Assembly: GCF_010692725.1 (NCBI RefSeq)
Contig: NZ_JAAFZB010000096.1
Location: 1,257,367 to 1,321,366, forward strand
Reading direction: 5' to 3'
Length of the DNA: 64,000 nt
Origin: Flavihumibacter soli
GTDB taxonomy: Bacteria; Bacteroidota; Bacteroidia; Sphingobacteriales; Sphingobacteriaceae
Shown: positions 18,408-27,237 of the stretch, piece by piece
How the letters are laid out: the number at the start of each line of letters is the position of its first letter
Position numbering within the stretch: position 1 is the stretch's first letter
Made by a program: the position numbers and the translations under genes
The notes under the pieces: model-generated
The model's input: the letters and a program-made list of their open reading frames with translations, nothing else
What the model was told of the DNA's origin: nothing
Databases searched by the model: none

Positions 18408-19499
18408 ATGAAAATCATCTTTAGCACACTTTTAGTTCTATTGACTTTTACCCAGGCATTTGCGCAGCAACCCGTCCGGATAGCCATTGCCGGCCTGAGC
18501 CATGGCCATGTTGACTGGATATTCAATCGCAGGGATAAAAAAGATGTTATTCTGGCCGGAATCTATGAACCCAACAAGGCACTGGCTGAGAAATACGCTG
18601 CAAGATACAAAGTGGATAAAGCCCTTTTCTTTACAGACCTGGGCAGGATGCTGGAAGAGGTCAAGCCGCAGGCGGTTTCTGCCTTCGGACCTACAAACGA
18701 ACATATTAATATTGTAAGGGCCTGCGCCCCGCTTAAGATTCATGTCATGGTCGAAAAGCCATTGGCGACGACTTTTGCTGATGCCCGGGAGATCCAATCA
18801 CTTGCAGCAAAACACGGAACGCAGGTATTAACAAATTTTGAAACGTCCTGGTATGCGAGTAATCAGCATTTGAATGACTTGTCTAAAACGGGCAGGCTTG
18901 GTGAAATTCGAAAAGTGCTGGTTAACGATGGACATCAGGGGCCGAAGGAGATCGGTGTGAGCAGTGAATTCCTGGAGATCCTTACTGATCCCGTAAAAAA
19001 TGGGGGCGGAGCCTTAACGGATTTCGGATGTTATGGAGCTAACCTCATGACCTGGCTTATGAATGGTGAAAGACCCCTTTCTGTCACCGCAGTGACCCAT
19101 CAAAATAAGCCCGCTATTTATAAGCGGGTCGATGATGAGACGACCATCATCCTTCAATATTCCAAAGCACAGTGTATAATCCAGGCGTCTTGGAACTGGA
19201 CCTTTTCGCGCAAGGACATGGAAGTGTATGGAACGAAGGGTTACGCAATAGCAGCAGACGGAACGACGGTGCGTCAGCGTCTGGAAGAAAGATCCCCTGA
19301 ACAGCTCGTTAAGCTTGATCCGAGATCTGAACCCTATAACGATCCCTTCTCATACCTCGCCGCGGTTATAAGCGGCAGAGTTCGGCCTGAGCAGAACGAT
19401 CAATATGGACTACCAGTAAATGTGCTTGTCGTCGAAATTCTTGAAGCCGCGAGGGAATCGGCAAAACAAAACAAGACAATATTTTTGCAGGGATCGTAA
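18408..19499 (+). CDS. Gfo/Idh/MocA family oxidoreductase, exported
   Basis: 363 residues starting at ATG 18408, where a signal peptide (MKIIFSTLLVLLTFTQAFAQ) begins; an in-frame TTG at 18312 only adds non-signal residues. The Rossmann motif VRIAIAGLSHGHVDWIF is followed by the family block VHVMVEKPLATTFADA-like MVEKPLAT, the typical E-K-P of Gfo/Idh/MocA enzymes. A C-terminal domain contains GGGALTDFGCYGANLMTWL, where the D-x-G-x-H/Y arrangement lines the active site. These enzymes oxidise or reduce sugars and polyols with NAD(P). The export signal suggests periplasmic action, as for many Bacteroidota members. Confidence 0.9.
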   Translation: MKIIFSTLLVLLTFTQAFAQQPVRIAIAGLSHGHVDWIFNRRDKKDVILAGIYEPNKALAEKYAARYKVDKALFFTDLGRMLEEVKPQAVSAFGPTNEHINIVRACAPLKIHVMVEKPLATTFADAREIQSLAAKHGTQVLTNFETSWYASNQHLNDLSKTGRLGEIRKVLVNDGHQGPKEIGVSSEFLEILTDPVKNGGGALTDFGCYGANLMTWLMNGERPLSVTAVTHQNKPAIYKRVDDETTIILQYSKAQCIIQASWNWTFSRKDMEVYGTKGYAIAADGTTVRQRLEERSPEQLVKLDPRSEPYNDPFSYLAAVISGRVRPEQNDQYGLPVNVLVVEILEAARESAKQNKTIFLQGS

Positions 19500-19526
19500 C
19501 ATGTGATAATTTTAGCTGGTTGACAG

Positions 19527-19904
19527 TTAAAACATTGTATTATCATTCATCGAGTGTTTCGGAATCACCTGCAGCACATCCCAGTGCTCAATGATCTTCC
19601 CATTCTCATCGAACCGGAATATATCAATTCCTGCATAATCCTTATCTCCCGGCCAGTGCTGAAAACAATGTAATACAACTAAATCCCTTTCCCCTATTAC
19701 TTTTTTAAACTCCACTTTTTTGCCAGGGTATTCTTCAGCCATCCTGTTAAAGTAGTCTATAAAGGCCTGCTTTCCATCGCCGACATGGGGATTATGCTGC
19801 GTGTAGTTGATCCCTGTATACAGGTCGATGGCTTCAGTGGGCTTACATTGATTAAACATTAGATCATAGAATGCTACTGCATTCTGTTTGTTCAGGGCTA
19901 CCAT
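19527..19904 (-). CDS. SnoaL-like / NTF2-fold protein
   Basis: 125 residues of the nuclear-transport-factor-2-like fold: [16 protein letters not shown] (first helix pair), [22 protein letters not shown], and [21 protein letters not shown], the signature of the SnoaL-like ester-cyclase family. Members include polyketide cyclases and many small unknown enzymes; His residues in YTQHNP and EHWD line the pocket. It is convergent with the Gfo/Idh gene and stands alone. Confidence 0.87.
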   Translation of the reverse strand: MVALNKQNAVAFYDLMFNQCKPTEAIDLYTGINYTQHNPHVGDGKQAFIDYFNRMAEEYPGKKVEFKKVIGERDLVVLHCFQHWPGDKDYAGIDIFRFDENGKIIEHWDVLQVIPKHSMNDNTMF

Positions 19905-20131
19905 TCGCTATTGTTTAAGTACAGTCAAATTATTCAATAAAAACTGCATGAACAAGTACCTTAGGGTCCCAACAGGACAATAAACGAAACCTGATGTTGA
20001 ATTAAGCAGTAAAACAGGCAAAACCTAAGGGAGCTGCGATATATTTCCATTGCTTGCTCCCGGAATTATACTAGATTCAATTAATAATTTGCGTTGTTTT
20101 TAATCCTCGAACCGAACAGCATACTCCCTAT

Positions 20132-20710
20132 ATGATCAAATTAGAATATTTCACTGCGGATGATTTCCCAAAACTGATAGAATGGATAAGTGATGAAGAA
20201 TTATTGCTGAACTGGGCGGGCTCCGCTTTTCGTTTCCCCCTGACTGATGATAAGTTAAACTGGTACATAAAAGGGGCAAATAACTTCGATGAGTCCGACA
20301 CGTTGATCTATAAGGCAGTGGATACAAGTACCGGCCTGACGGTAGGGCATATCTCTTTGACGGCTGTAAACCGGTCGAACCGATCAGCCCGTATCACAAG
20401 GGTGATCGTAGGTAATCCGGCCGAGCGGGGAAAGAAAATTGGCGAGCAGATGATCAAGGCAATCATGCATACCGGTTTTAAGGAACTTAAGCTGCATCGT
20501 ATGAGTCTCGGTGTTTATGATTTCAACGAGCCTGCTATTCGTTGCTATAAAAAGTGCGGGTTTAATGTGGATGGGATACTAAGAGATATCAGCCGGCATG
20601 GCGATTCATTTTGGAGCATCATGGAAATGAGCATACTGGAAAATGAGTGGTTTGAGAAGTATTCCGGGCAGCAGAGTTTAGCCCCGGTTTCGGAGATAAG
20701 CAGCGATTAG
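20132..20710 (+). CDS. GNAT family N-acetyltransferase
   Basis: 192 residues. The acetyl-CoA-binding motif is RITRVIVGNPAERGKKIGEQM (R/Q-x-x-G-x-G/A type with GKKIGEQ), and the C-terminal half ends LGVYDFNEPAIRCYKKCGF, the N-x-x-A-x-x-x-Y-x-K-x-G-F mark of RimJ/RimL-like and spermidine-type acetyltransferases. The N-terminus, LEYFTADDFPKLIEWISDEELLLNW, is typical. The substrate is unknown. It is convergent with the old yellow enzyme gene (36 bp). It differs in sequence from the GNAT at 1294. Confidence 0.88.
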   Translation: MIKLEYFTADDFPKLIEWISDEELLLNWAGSAFRFPLTDDKLNWYIKGANNFDESDTLIYKAVDTSTGLTVGHISLTAVNRSNRSARITRVIVGNPAERGKKIGEQMIKAIMHTGFKELKLHRMSLGVYDFNEPAIRCYKKCGFNVDGILRDISRHGDSFWSIMEMSILENEWFEKYSGQQSLAPVSEISSD

Positions 20711-20746
20711 TCGCAAAGAAGAATCAACTAACTCATCTGCCGCTAA

Positions 20747-21817
20747 TTAATTAGCTTTTTTCGCGCGCTCGTACTGAACAGGCCATTGAATATCATCTCC
20801 TAACTGGCTTGCCGCATGCAGCGGAAAATAAGGATCACGCAATAGTTGCCGTGCAAGGATAATGACATCGGCTTTCTGTGACTGCAGGATGGACTCCGCA
20901 TGCATTGCATTTGTGATCAGTCCAACCGCGCCGGTTAGTATTCCTGCATCGTGCTTAATACGCTCGGAGAACTCTACCTGGTAACCAGGACCGGTGCTGA
21001 TCTTCGCATAAGAAACCAGGCCTCCGGAGGAGCAGTCAATCAGGTCAACACCCGTATGCTTTAATAGCCTGCAAAGTTCAATAGATTGTTTAATATCCCA
21101 GCCTCCTTCTGCCCAGTCAGTTGCAGAGATCCGCACAAAAAGCGGCAGGTCCTGCGGCCAAACATTCTGAACTGCTTCCAACACTTCCATTAAGAAACGG
21201 ATCCTGTTCTCAAACGAACCTCCGTAATGATCCTCCCGCTTGTTGCTTAGAGGCGACAGGAACTGATGAATGAGATATCCATGGGCTGCGTGAATTTCAA
21301 GAACTTTAAAACCTGCCTCCAATGCTCTTTCGGTAGCTGCTGCAAAGTCAATTGCCATCTGGCGAATCTGTGTATCTGTTAATGCGATGGGAGCTTCATC
21401 GTCTTCGCGAAACGGGATAGCACTGGGAGCCAGGGTTTGCCAGCCACCGTCGCTTTTCTTTACAAACTTACCGCCTGACCATGGTGGCAGGGTGCTTGCC
21501 TTCCGGCCTGCGTGAGCCAGTTGTATTCCAGCCACGGAGCCGTTCTGATGAATAAATTCCGTTATCCGTTTTAAGCCTGGGATATGCTCGTCTGTCCATA
21601 ATCCGAGGTCAGAAGCGGAGATCCGCCCCTCCGGCGACACGGCAGTGGCCTCCGCGATGATCAGGGCAGCCCCGCCTATTGCCCGGCTTCCGAGGTGTAC
21701 CATGTGCCAGTCGTTCGCAAAGCCCTCTTCGCTGGAATATTGACACATCGGCGAAACAACGATGCGGTTCTTTAAATGGAGGCTTTTTATAATGAGGGGC
21801 GAGAAGAGTGCAGACAT
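20747..21817 (-). CDS. namA: NADPH-dependent old yellow enzyme (YqjM/NamA-like)
   Basis: 356 residues, an FMN-binding TIM barrel. Features of the YqjM subgroup are visible: SPMCQYSSEEGFANDWH (the Cys that tunes the flavin redox potential), WHMVHLGSRAIGGAALI, EIHAAHGYLIHQFLSPLSNK (His pair binding substrate carbonyl), NKREDHYGGSFENRIRF, and DVIILARQLLRDPYFPLHAA. Such enzymes reduce activated C=C bonds of enones and xenobiotics with NAD(P)H. It is on the same strand as the MFS gene upstream (139-bp gap), so the pair might be co-expressed as a detoxification unit. Confidence 0.92.
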   Translation of the reverse strand: MSALFSPLIIKSLHLKNRIVVSPMCQYSSEEGFANDWHMVHLGSRAIGGAALIIAEATAVSPEGRISASDLGLWTDEHIPGLKRITEFIHQNGSVAGIQLAHAGRKASTLPPWSGGKFVKKSDGGWQTLAPSAIPFREDDEAPIALTDTQIRQMAIDFAAATERALEAGFKVLEIHAAHGYLIHQFLSPLSNKREDHYGGSFENRIRFLMEVLEAVQNVWPQDLPLFVRISATDWAEGGWDIKQSIELCRLLKHTGVDLIDCSSGGLVSYAKISTGPGYQVEFSERIKHDAGILTGAVGLITNAMHAESILQSQKADVIILARQLLRDPYFPLHAASQLGDDIQWPVQYERAKKAN

Positions 21818-21956
21818 AATCCGGAGCTTGGTCTTTTATAACAGGTACACTCAGCCTATGTTTACAATTTCGGCAGGCGAACCATCAAATGGACACACCT
21901 CGGTCATAAATGTGGTAATACTTTTCCTAACACCGATCAGGAGATTAACGTATCAA

Positions 21957-23147
21957 TTAGCAGGTGACTAGTTCTTCCTCCGAAGCTACGACGAGTTCCT
22001 TCGGAGCCCTTTGATATCTGATTAATATTAGGGCCAGCGCGGCTCCCGTCACCGCCATTAAAGCGCCAACCAGCTGCGGAGAAGCGTAGCCAAAGCCCAT
22101 GATAATCGGCAGACCGCCAAGGAAGGCCCCCAGCGCATTGCCGATATTAAAAGCTGCCTGTGTCGCTGCAGCACCCAGCATCTCTGAACCTTCGGCCGTT
22201 TTAATCATCAGTACCTGTATAGGTGAGCCGATAGCCATTGAAAGGCTACCCGCAACAAATGTCATTACAAGGGAAAGTATCTGGTTCCCGGAGATGAAAT
22301 AGATGGTGATCAGGGCTCCTGTCATGCAAAGTAAAAGTATCATACAAGCTTTCACCGGCTGTACCCTGTCAGCAAGCCGCCCGCCAGCGAAGTTTCCGGC
22401 AACCATACCCAGACCCGCAAGGATCATGATATAAGGAACCCGGTTAGCGGAGAAGCCTGACACCTCGGTCATTAACGGTGCTATATAACTGATCCAGGCA
22501 AATAATCCCCCTGTGCCGATCGCGGTGATAGACAGGATAAGCCACGCCTCCCTGCGTTTAAAGAAACCCAGTTCGGAACGGATATTCCCCGACCGCTTCA
22601 CCGGCAGTGCTGGAAGCCAAAAATGGATAAATAACAAGGTCACCACGCCTATCAATGCAATAAGTCCGAATGTAAACCGCCACGAAAATTCATGACCGAT
22701 ATAAGTACCGATAGGTACAGAAACTAGGTTTGCAACAGTAAGTCCGGCGAACATTAGGGAGATGGTCTGCGCCACTTTTCCTTTCTCAGCCAGTCTGCTT
22801 GCCACAACGGAACCTACACCGAAGAATGCTCCATGCGGCAGTCCGGATAGAAAGCGTGAAATAAGAAGCGTGATATTGTCAGGTGCGAATGCGGAAAATG
22901 CATTAAAGACGGTGAACATGACCATCAACGTCCATAATATTTTCTTAGGTGCAAAGTTACTGCTGAAGGCTACCAGCAAAGGCGCTCCGATAACAACCCC
23001 GAGTGCATAAGCTGAGATTAGGTATCCGGCTTCCGGAATACTGATATTGAAGTCCCGGGCCACATCCGGAAGCATGCCCATCATCACAAATTCTGTGGTT
23101 CCTATACCAAGTCCTCCTAGTGTAAGAGGAAGAATGTTCTTTTTCAC
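21957..23147 (-). CDS. MFS transporter, DHA1 drug/sugar efflux type
   Basis: 396 residues with 12 predicted membrane helices. It resembles AraJ/YdhP-type DHA1 exporters: MKKNILPLTLGGLGIGTTEF, the TM2-3 motif GVVIGAPLLVAFSSNFAPKK, RFLSGLPHGAFFGVGSVVASRL in TM4, and GGRLADRVQP in the second half. Proton-driven export of small molecules such as purines, sugars or drugs is likely; the substrate is unknown. Its promoter region (23227-23259) holds a perfect inverted repeat between the -33 and -7 boxes, so a repressor probably controls it. The regulator is not encoded next to it. Confidence 0.9.
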   Translation of the reverse strand: MKKNILPLTLGGLGIGTTEFVMMGMLPDVARDFNISIPEAGYLISAYALGVVIGAPLLVAFSSNFAPKKILWTLMVMFTVFNAFSAFAPDNITLLISRFLSGLPHGAFFGVGSVVASRLAEKGKVAQTISLMFAGLTVANLVSVPIGTYIGHEFSWRFTFGLIALIGVVTLLFIHFWLPALPVKRSGNIRSELGFFKRREAWLILSITAIGTGGLFAWISYIAPLMTEVSGFSANRVPYIMILAGLGMVAGNFAGGRLADRVQPVKACMILLLCMTGALITIYFISGNQILSLVMTFVAGSLSMAIGSPIQVLMIKTAEGSEMLGAAATQAAFNIGNALGAFLGGLPIIMGFGYASPQLVGALMAVTGAALALILIRYQRAPKELVVASEEELVTC

Positions 23148-23466
23148 CGCTGTCCTTTCTTTTAGAAAAAAGCATTCCCGTAGGTTAAGAGGGAGATGAT
23201 TTATGTGAATTACTAAAACTCACGAACAAAGATAGTGTATTTTGTACACTATTGGTAAATGCCCTAAAGAAATTAGATTCAAAGTACAGAGGGTAAGTCT
23301 AAAGGCCTCGATATCAGGGAATACTTGCGGTCCCTGACCTATTGTCTTTTCACTCCGGCAATGAATTTGGATTGCGTGTGCTGACTGTGAAGTCACACCA
23401 AAAGATGAAAAGAACCTGGCCGTCCTGGTAAGTAAAATCCCCGGGAGTGGAAGCTACTACCTCAGC
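23148..23466. other. Intergenic region (promoter of the MFS gene; otherwise empty)
   Basis: This 319-bp gap lies between the MFS start and the 3' end of nadD. The first 110 bp hold the MFS promoter and operator, described separately. From 23260 to 23466 I found no ORF with coding character. A weak inverted repeat GTGTGCTGACTGTGAAGTCACAC (about 23377-23399) has no T-run. Confidence 0.5.
23227..23259 (-). promoter_or_regulatory. Promoter with embedded operator (MFS gene)
   Basis: On the minus strand TATCTTTG (23227-23234) fits the TAnnTTTG -7 box and TTTA (23256-23259) can act as the -33 box with a 21-bp spacer. The spacer contains a perfect inverted repeat ATAGTGTA-TTTTG-TACACTAT (23232-23252). 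A dimeric repressor bound here would block RNA polymerase. HxlR- or TetR-type regulators often use such sites; which one acts here is unknown. Confidence 0.65.
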
Positions 23467-24042
23467 TCAGGCTTTGTACAAGTTTTTACTTTCTATAAAC
23501 TTCAACACTTCATCCTGAACAAAGAACTTGATATTCTTTCCTTCTTTTACAGACTTGCGAATAAAGGTGGCAGACAATTCCATCAAAGGTGTTTGCGTGA
23601 ACGATATGGATGGATGATCTTTGAACTCCGGACTATCATATCCAGGGCGCGGGTAGATATGTACGTGGTAATCCCGTAGAATCAGTTCGTAATTTTTCCA
23701 TTTCTTTAATGAAACGAGATTGTCTGAACCCATGATCAGGCTGAACTGGTGCTCTGGGTACCGTTCGTGAAGGAAAGCCAGGGTGTCTATTGTATAGGAA
23801 GGCTGCGGCAGTTTCAATTCCACATCACTCACCCGGAGGTTCTGAGCATCTTCAATAGCCAGCTTAGCCATCTCCAGCCGGTCGTACATGTTGATCAGGT
23901 CGCCCTTCTCTTTAAGCGGATTCTGAGGGGAAACTACCAGCCACACCTGGTCCAGATCTGTATGATTAGCCATGTAATTGGCTATGATCAGGTGACCGAT
24001 ATGAACGGGGTTAAAAGAGCCGAAGAATAAACCAATTTTCAT
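23467..24042 (-). CDS. nadD: Nicotinate-nucleotide adenylyltransferase
   Basis: 191 residues. It adenylates nicotinate mononucleotide to deamido-NAD in NAD synthesis, in the cytoplasm. The nucleotidyltransferase motif GLFFGSFNPVHIGHLIIANY carries HIGH, and the C-terminal SATFIRKSVKEGK matches the ISSTxIR motif with a Ser-Ala change typical of the phylum. SFSLIMGSDNLVSLKKWKN is the NadD-specific GxDN segment. It lies 23 bp downstream of gmk on the same strand, and YicC-gmk-nadD is an arrangement common in Bacteroidota. Confidence 0.95.
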   Translation of the reverse strand: MKIGLFFGSFNPVHIGHLIIANYMANHTDLDQVWLVVSPQNPLKEKGDLINMYDRLEMAKLAIEDAQNLRVSDVELKLPQPSYTIDTLAFLHERYPEHQFSLIMGSDNLVSLKKWKNYELILRDYHVHIYPRPGYDSPEFKDHPSISFTQTPLMELSATFIRKSVKEGKNIKFFVQDEVLKFIESKNLYKA

Positions 24043-24065
24043 TAATTCCGAAATCGGGTAAAAAT

Positions 24066-24635
24066 TTAATTTTTAACAAAGTTCTCGATCATTTCTTCCG
24101 CTTCGGCACAAGCTACCGATAAGTCGTAATTCTTCAGGATGATGTCAAACTGGTCTGCGTACTTAAGCTCCTTGTCAGCTTTCTTAAAACGTTCGGCCAG
24201 TTTTTCCGCACTATCCGTTCCGCGACCGGTAAGGCGTTCGATCAGTACCTCCAGGGAGGGCGGCTGAACAAAGATTGCCAAAGCCTGGTCGCCAAATTTT
24301 TTCTTGAGGTGCAGGCCACCGATTACATCAATATCAAATATTACATGTTTGCCCTGGGACCAGATGCGTTCAATTTCTGAACGAAGCGTACCGTAAAAGG
24401 TACCGCTATACACTTCTTCAAATTCTACAAAATCTTTCTGTGCAATCTTGTGTAGGAATTCTTCTTTCGTAATGAAATAGTAGTCCTGTCCATGCACCTC
24501 GTCACCACGTTTTTGCCTTGTTGTTGCCGAAATGGAAAATGACAGCTCGGGGAACTTGCGAAGCAGGTGATGTACGATGGTGGTTTTCCCGGCACCCGAA
24601 GGAGCTGAAAAGATAATGAGTTTGCCGTCTGCCAT
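24066..24635 (-). CDS. gmk: Guanylate kinase
   Basis: 189 residues. It phosphorylates GMP to GDP with ATP. The P-loop is FSAPSGAGKTTIVHHLL, and the GMP-binding region SFSISATTRQKRGDEVHGQDYYFIT (Ser, Arg and Tyr contacts) follows. HVIFDIDVIGGLHLKKKF is the conserved D-x-D-V-x-G element, and LTGRGTDSAEKLAERFKKA forms the lid. The start MADGKLIIFSAPSG gives normal length. It is 69 bp downstream of the YicC-family gene and 23 bp upstream of nadD, in one likely transcript. Confidence 0.96.
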   Translation of the reverse strand: MADGKLIIFSAPSGAGKTTIVHHLLRKFPELSFSISATTRQKRGDEVHGQDYYFITKEEFLHKIAQKDFVEFEEVYSGTFYGTLRSEIERIWSQGKHVIFDIDVIGGLHLKKKFGDQALAIFVQPPSLEVLIERLTGRGTDSAEKLAERFKKADKELKYADQFDIILKNYDLSVACAEAEEMIENFVKN

Positions 24636-24704
24636 GTTTGTTTCTCAATGTAAGTTGTTCATGGCAATAGCCTTCGCTTACCTGCAACTATACCTGGTAA
24701 ATAC

Positions 24705-25580
24705 CTATAATACGTTTAATAACTGTTCTTTGATCTTCTCGAGTTCTTCCTTCATGCCGACAACGATCTGTTGTATTTTGGCGTCGTTGGCCTTGGAACC
24801 CATCGTATTTATCTCCCGGCCTATTTCCTGGGAAATGAAACCAAGCTTCTTTCCATTGGCATCGGTACCCTTCAACGCTTCAATAAAATAATCACAATGA
24901 CTCTTCAGACGGATCTTCTCCTCAGTTATATCGAGTTTATCAATATAAAAGATGAGTTCCTGCTCAAAGCGATTGTAATCAACATTGTCTTTACCCACAG
25001 CTTCTTCCAGGAAATGATTGAGACGTTCCCGGATCTGGGGTATGCGGTTAGGCTCCTGTTCTTCCACCAGTTTCATGCCTTCCAGGATGTTATTAATCCT
25101 GAATATCAGGTCCTGCTTTAGAACATTACCCTCATCGATACGAAAGTTCTGAAAGTTCTGAAGCGCTTCCTCAAACGTTTTATAGAGTATCTTCCACTCA
25201 TCTTCACTCACTGCGTCCGACTCGTATTGTATGACCTCGGGGAAATTTAAGGCCATCTGCAGCAGATTACTCGCGTTATCGCCCAATTCCGAAGCAGCGG
25301 ACTTTAATTGCTGGTAATACGCTTTCAGAAGATCCTGGTTTATGGTAGCGGTTTTCGCCATCACTTCCGAATGCTCCACATAGATACTAATGTTGACTTT
25401 ACCACGTTCAATCTGCTTGCTGCAGTCATTGCGAAGTAGAAACTCTTTATCAGAGAAAGCTTTGGGAAGCTTTAAGGCAAGTTCCAGAAACTTGCTGTTT
25501 AATGATTTGATCTCAACTGTATATTTTGCCTGTGCAAAATCGTTTGCAGCCAGGCCATAGCCGGTCATTGATTTTATCAT
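24705..25580 (-). CDS. YicC/YloC family protein
   Basis: 291 residues. The first residues MIKSMTGYGLA and the block KYTVEIKSLNSKFLELALKLP are the hallmark of the YicC N-terminal domain, and the C-terminus HCDYFIEALKGTDANGKKLGFISQEIGREINTMGSKANDAKIQ is the conserved DUF1732-like end. YicC and YloC have been linked to RNA degradation and to stationary-phase survival. The gene heads the YicC-gmk-nadD set. A TATCTTTG box at 25585-25592 (minus strand) ends 5 bp from the ATG, suggesting an almost leaderless message. Confidence 0.93.
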   Translation of the reverse strand: MIKSMTGYGLAANDFAQAKYTVEIKSLNSKFLELALKLPKAFSDKEFLLRNDCSKQIERGKVNISIYVEHSEVMAKTATINQDLLKAYYQQLKSAASELGDNASNLLQMALNFPEVIQYESDAVSEDEWKILYKTFEEALQNFQNFRIDEGNVLKQDLIFRINNILEGMKLVEEQEPNRIPQIRERLNHFLEEAVGKDNVDYNRFEQELIFYIDKLDITEEKIRLKSHCDYFIEALKGTDANGKKLGFISQEIGREINTMGSKANDAKIQQIVVGMKEELEKIKEQLLNVL

Positions 25581-25584
25581 CGGG

Positions 25585-25592
25585 CAAAGATA
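25585..25592 (-). promoter_or_regulatory. Bacteroidota -7 element next to the YicC-family start
   Basis: Minus-strand TATCTTTG fits TAnnTTTG exactly and ends 4 bp before the ATG at 25580. Transcription would start at or near the start codon. No good -33 box is seen at the expected 19-21 bp, which lowers confidence. Confidence 0.4.
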
Positions 25593-25711
25593 AGATTTAT
25601 TGGCAAAACGTCCGGATATGTCTGACGGTCTGATTTAACATATTTTAGCATTTGGTACAAATCGCTTTCCTTAAGTTTGGTCTCTCCCGCGCGACAAATT
25701 ATTTTTATTGA

Positions 25712-26467
25712 ATGAAACCTGTTCTGACAGCCTTACTGTTTATATCCATCACTTTCCAGGTAAAAGCCCAAGACATGATCAGGGGGGTTCTCTTTGAAAA
25801 AGGTTCATCACTACGTGTGGCCAATGCAACAATAACGAATTTAAAGAAAAAGGTTTTTTCCCAGACCGACGGCCTGGGCGCATTCAGTATCAATGCTTCC
25901 ACAGGTGACACGCTGAAGATCACAAAGGCGGGTTTCATGGAACAAACCGTTGTTATTTCCTCATTTACAGATCTGATCATTCACTTAGCCAGACCTGTCC
26001 AATTGTCGGAAGTCAGGGTGACGGGACAGTCCAAAAAACAGGAACTGGATGAGGTTAAAAGGCAATACCGTCGGAAAGGATCCTATTATGCTGGCAAACC
26101 GCCTCTCCTTTCCTACATCTTTACCCCCCTGACTGCTTTATACGAGCTGGTCGGCAAAACTCCCGGACAGGCGAGACGCTTTAACAGGTATTATTCAAGA
26201 GAAATACAGGAGTCAGAAATTGACCGCCGCTTCAACCCATACACTGTTAAGATCCTGACGGGTTACGAAGGAGCAGACCTGCAGAACTTTGTGCAAACTT
26301 ACCGCCCGAACTTTGAGCAGGTAATAACCTGGGCAGATTACGATCTTGTAAATTATATTAAAAGGTCTGTTCTAACTTTTGAATCAGCCGGCCGGCCGGC
26401 TGCAAGAGCTTTACCTCCTCTTCCCAGGGCCCCCGACCTGCGTGAGAAGATCGTCATTAAGGACTGA
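25712..26467 (+). CDS. Secreted carboxypeptidase-like regulatory domain protein
   Basis: 251 residues. A signal peptide (MKPVLTALLFISITFQVKAQ) is followed by a CarboxypepD_reg-like beta-sandwich (IRGVLFEKGSSLRVANATITN, SQTDGLGAFSI, GDTLKITKAGFMEQTVVI), the domain that begins many TonB-dependent receptors, but no barrel follows. The remaining 140 residues (QYRRKGSYYAGKPPLLSYIF, SPLTALYELVGKTPGQARR-like) form a conserved-looking tail without a known fold. A periplasmic structural or adaptor role is possible. Its last 57 bp overlap the 3' end of plsC on the opposite strand. Confidence 0.82.
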   Translation: MKPVLTALLFISITFQVKAQDMIRGVLFEKGSSLRVANATITNLKKKVFSQTDGLGAFSINASTGDTLKITKAGFMEQTVVISSFTDLIIHLARPVQLSEVRVTGQSKKQELDEVKRQYRRKGSYYAGKPPLLSYIFTPLTALYELVGKTPGQARRFNRYYSREIQESEIDRRFNPYTVKILTGYEGADLQNFVQTYRPNFEQVITWADYDLVNYIKRSVLTFESAGRPAARALPPLPRAPDLREKIVIKD

Positions 26468-27214
26468 TCCTTCGTTCTGCAGGATCAGCTTTTCCATAAT
26501 CTTGTAAACATCCTGCTTCAATACCGGGAGGTCATCCATTGTTAAGCCTTTCACTTGTACCGGTTGAGAAAATATACAGGATATTATACCCGGCCGCAGA
26601 TCCAATGGCTTGTCGCGCGGAAAAAGCTTACGGGCATTCAAAATGACCATCGGAGCTATGGGCGTTTGTGTATCTATCGCCAGCCTGAACGCGCCATCGT
26701 AAAACTCGGTCAGAGGCTGTTCACTGCGGTTCATTGATCCTTCAGGAAAGATGAGAATAGACTGCCCCTGCTTCAGTTGATTGCTAAGCTCAGCTTCGCC
26801 CTGCTGACGACTCTCCGGTGATTTGCGGTCGATCATGATCACCAGCCGCCGGTAGATCATTCCAAAGATCGGTACGCGGTTCATCTCTATCTTTCCGAGC
26901 GGTTTAAAAGGCAACGGTACCGATACGACCACGGCAACCGAATCGAGGTAGGAATTATGATTACTGACGAAAATATAGGCTTTCTTTTTATCGTAAATAT
27001 TGCGATTCCTGCTGCGAACGGGCAGAAGTCCCAGTAATGACACCGCCCAACCCCATAGCCTGAGAAAAGCGAATGCGGAAGAATGGCCAGCCTTACTTTT
27101 TGAAATATAGCTAATGATCAATATAAAGGGCAGGATGAAGATCATCACCGCCACGAAAACAAATAAACACCAGATCAAATGCAGAACAGCGGCAATTCGT
27201 TTGATTGATCTCAT
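26411..27214 (-). CDS. plsC: 1-acyl-sn-glycerol-3-phosphate acyltransferase
   Basis: 267 residues. An N-terminal membrane anchor (LHLIWCLFVFVAVMIFILPFILIISYI) is followed by the acyltransferase motifs in order: NHNSYLD (HX4D), GKIEMNRVPIFGMIYRRLVIMIDR, IFPEGSMNRS (EGTRS-like block II) and PIAPMVILNAR. It acylates lysophosphatidic acid to phosphatidic acid in phospholipid synthesis at the inner membrane. It lies 23 bp downstream of rnc on the same strand and overlaps the convergent gene by 57 bp at its 3' end. Confidence 0.92.
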   Translation of the reverse strand: MRSIKRIAAVLHLIWCLFVFVAVMIFILPFILIISYISKSKAGHSSAFAFLRLWGWAVSLLGLLPVRSRNRNIYDKKKAYIFVSNHNSYLDSVAVVVSVPLPFKPLGKIEMNRVPIFGMIYRRLVIMIDRKSPESRQQGEAELSNQLKQGQSILIFPEGSMNRSEQPLTEFYDGAFRLAIDTQTPIAPMVILNARKLFPRDKPLDLRPGIISCIFSQPVQVKGLTMDDLPVLKQDVYKIMEKLILQNEGSVLNDDLLTQVGGPGKRR

Positions 27215-27237
27215 CCAGGCTGCAGGAATAAGGCCGG

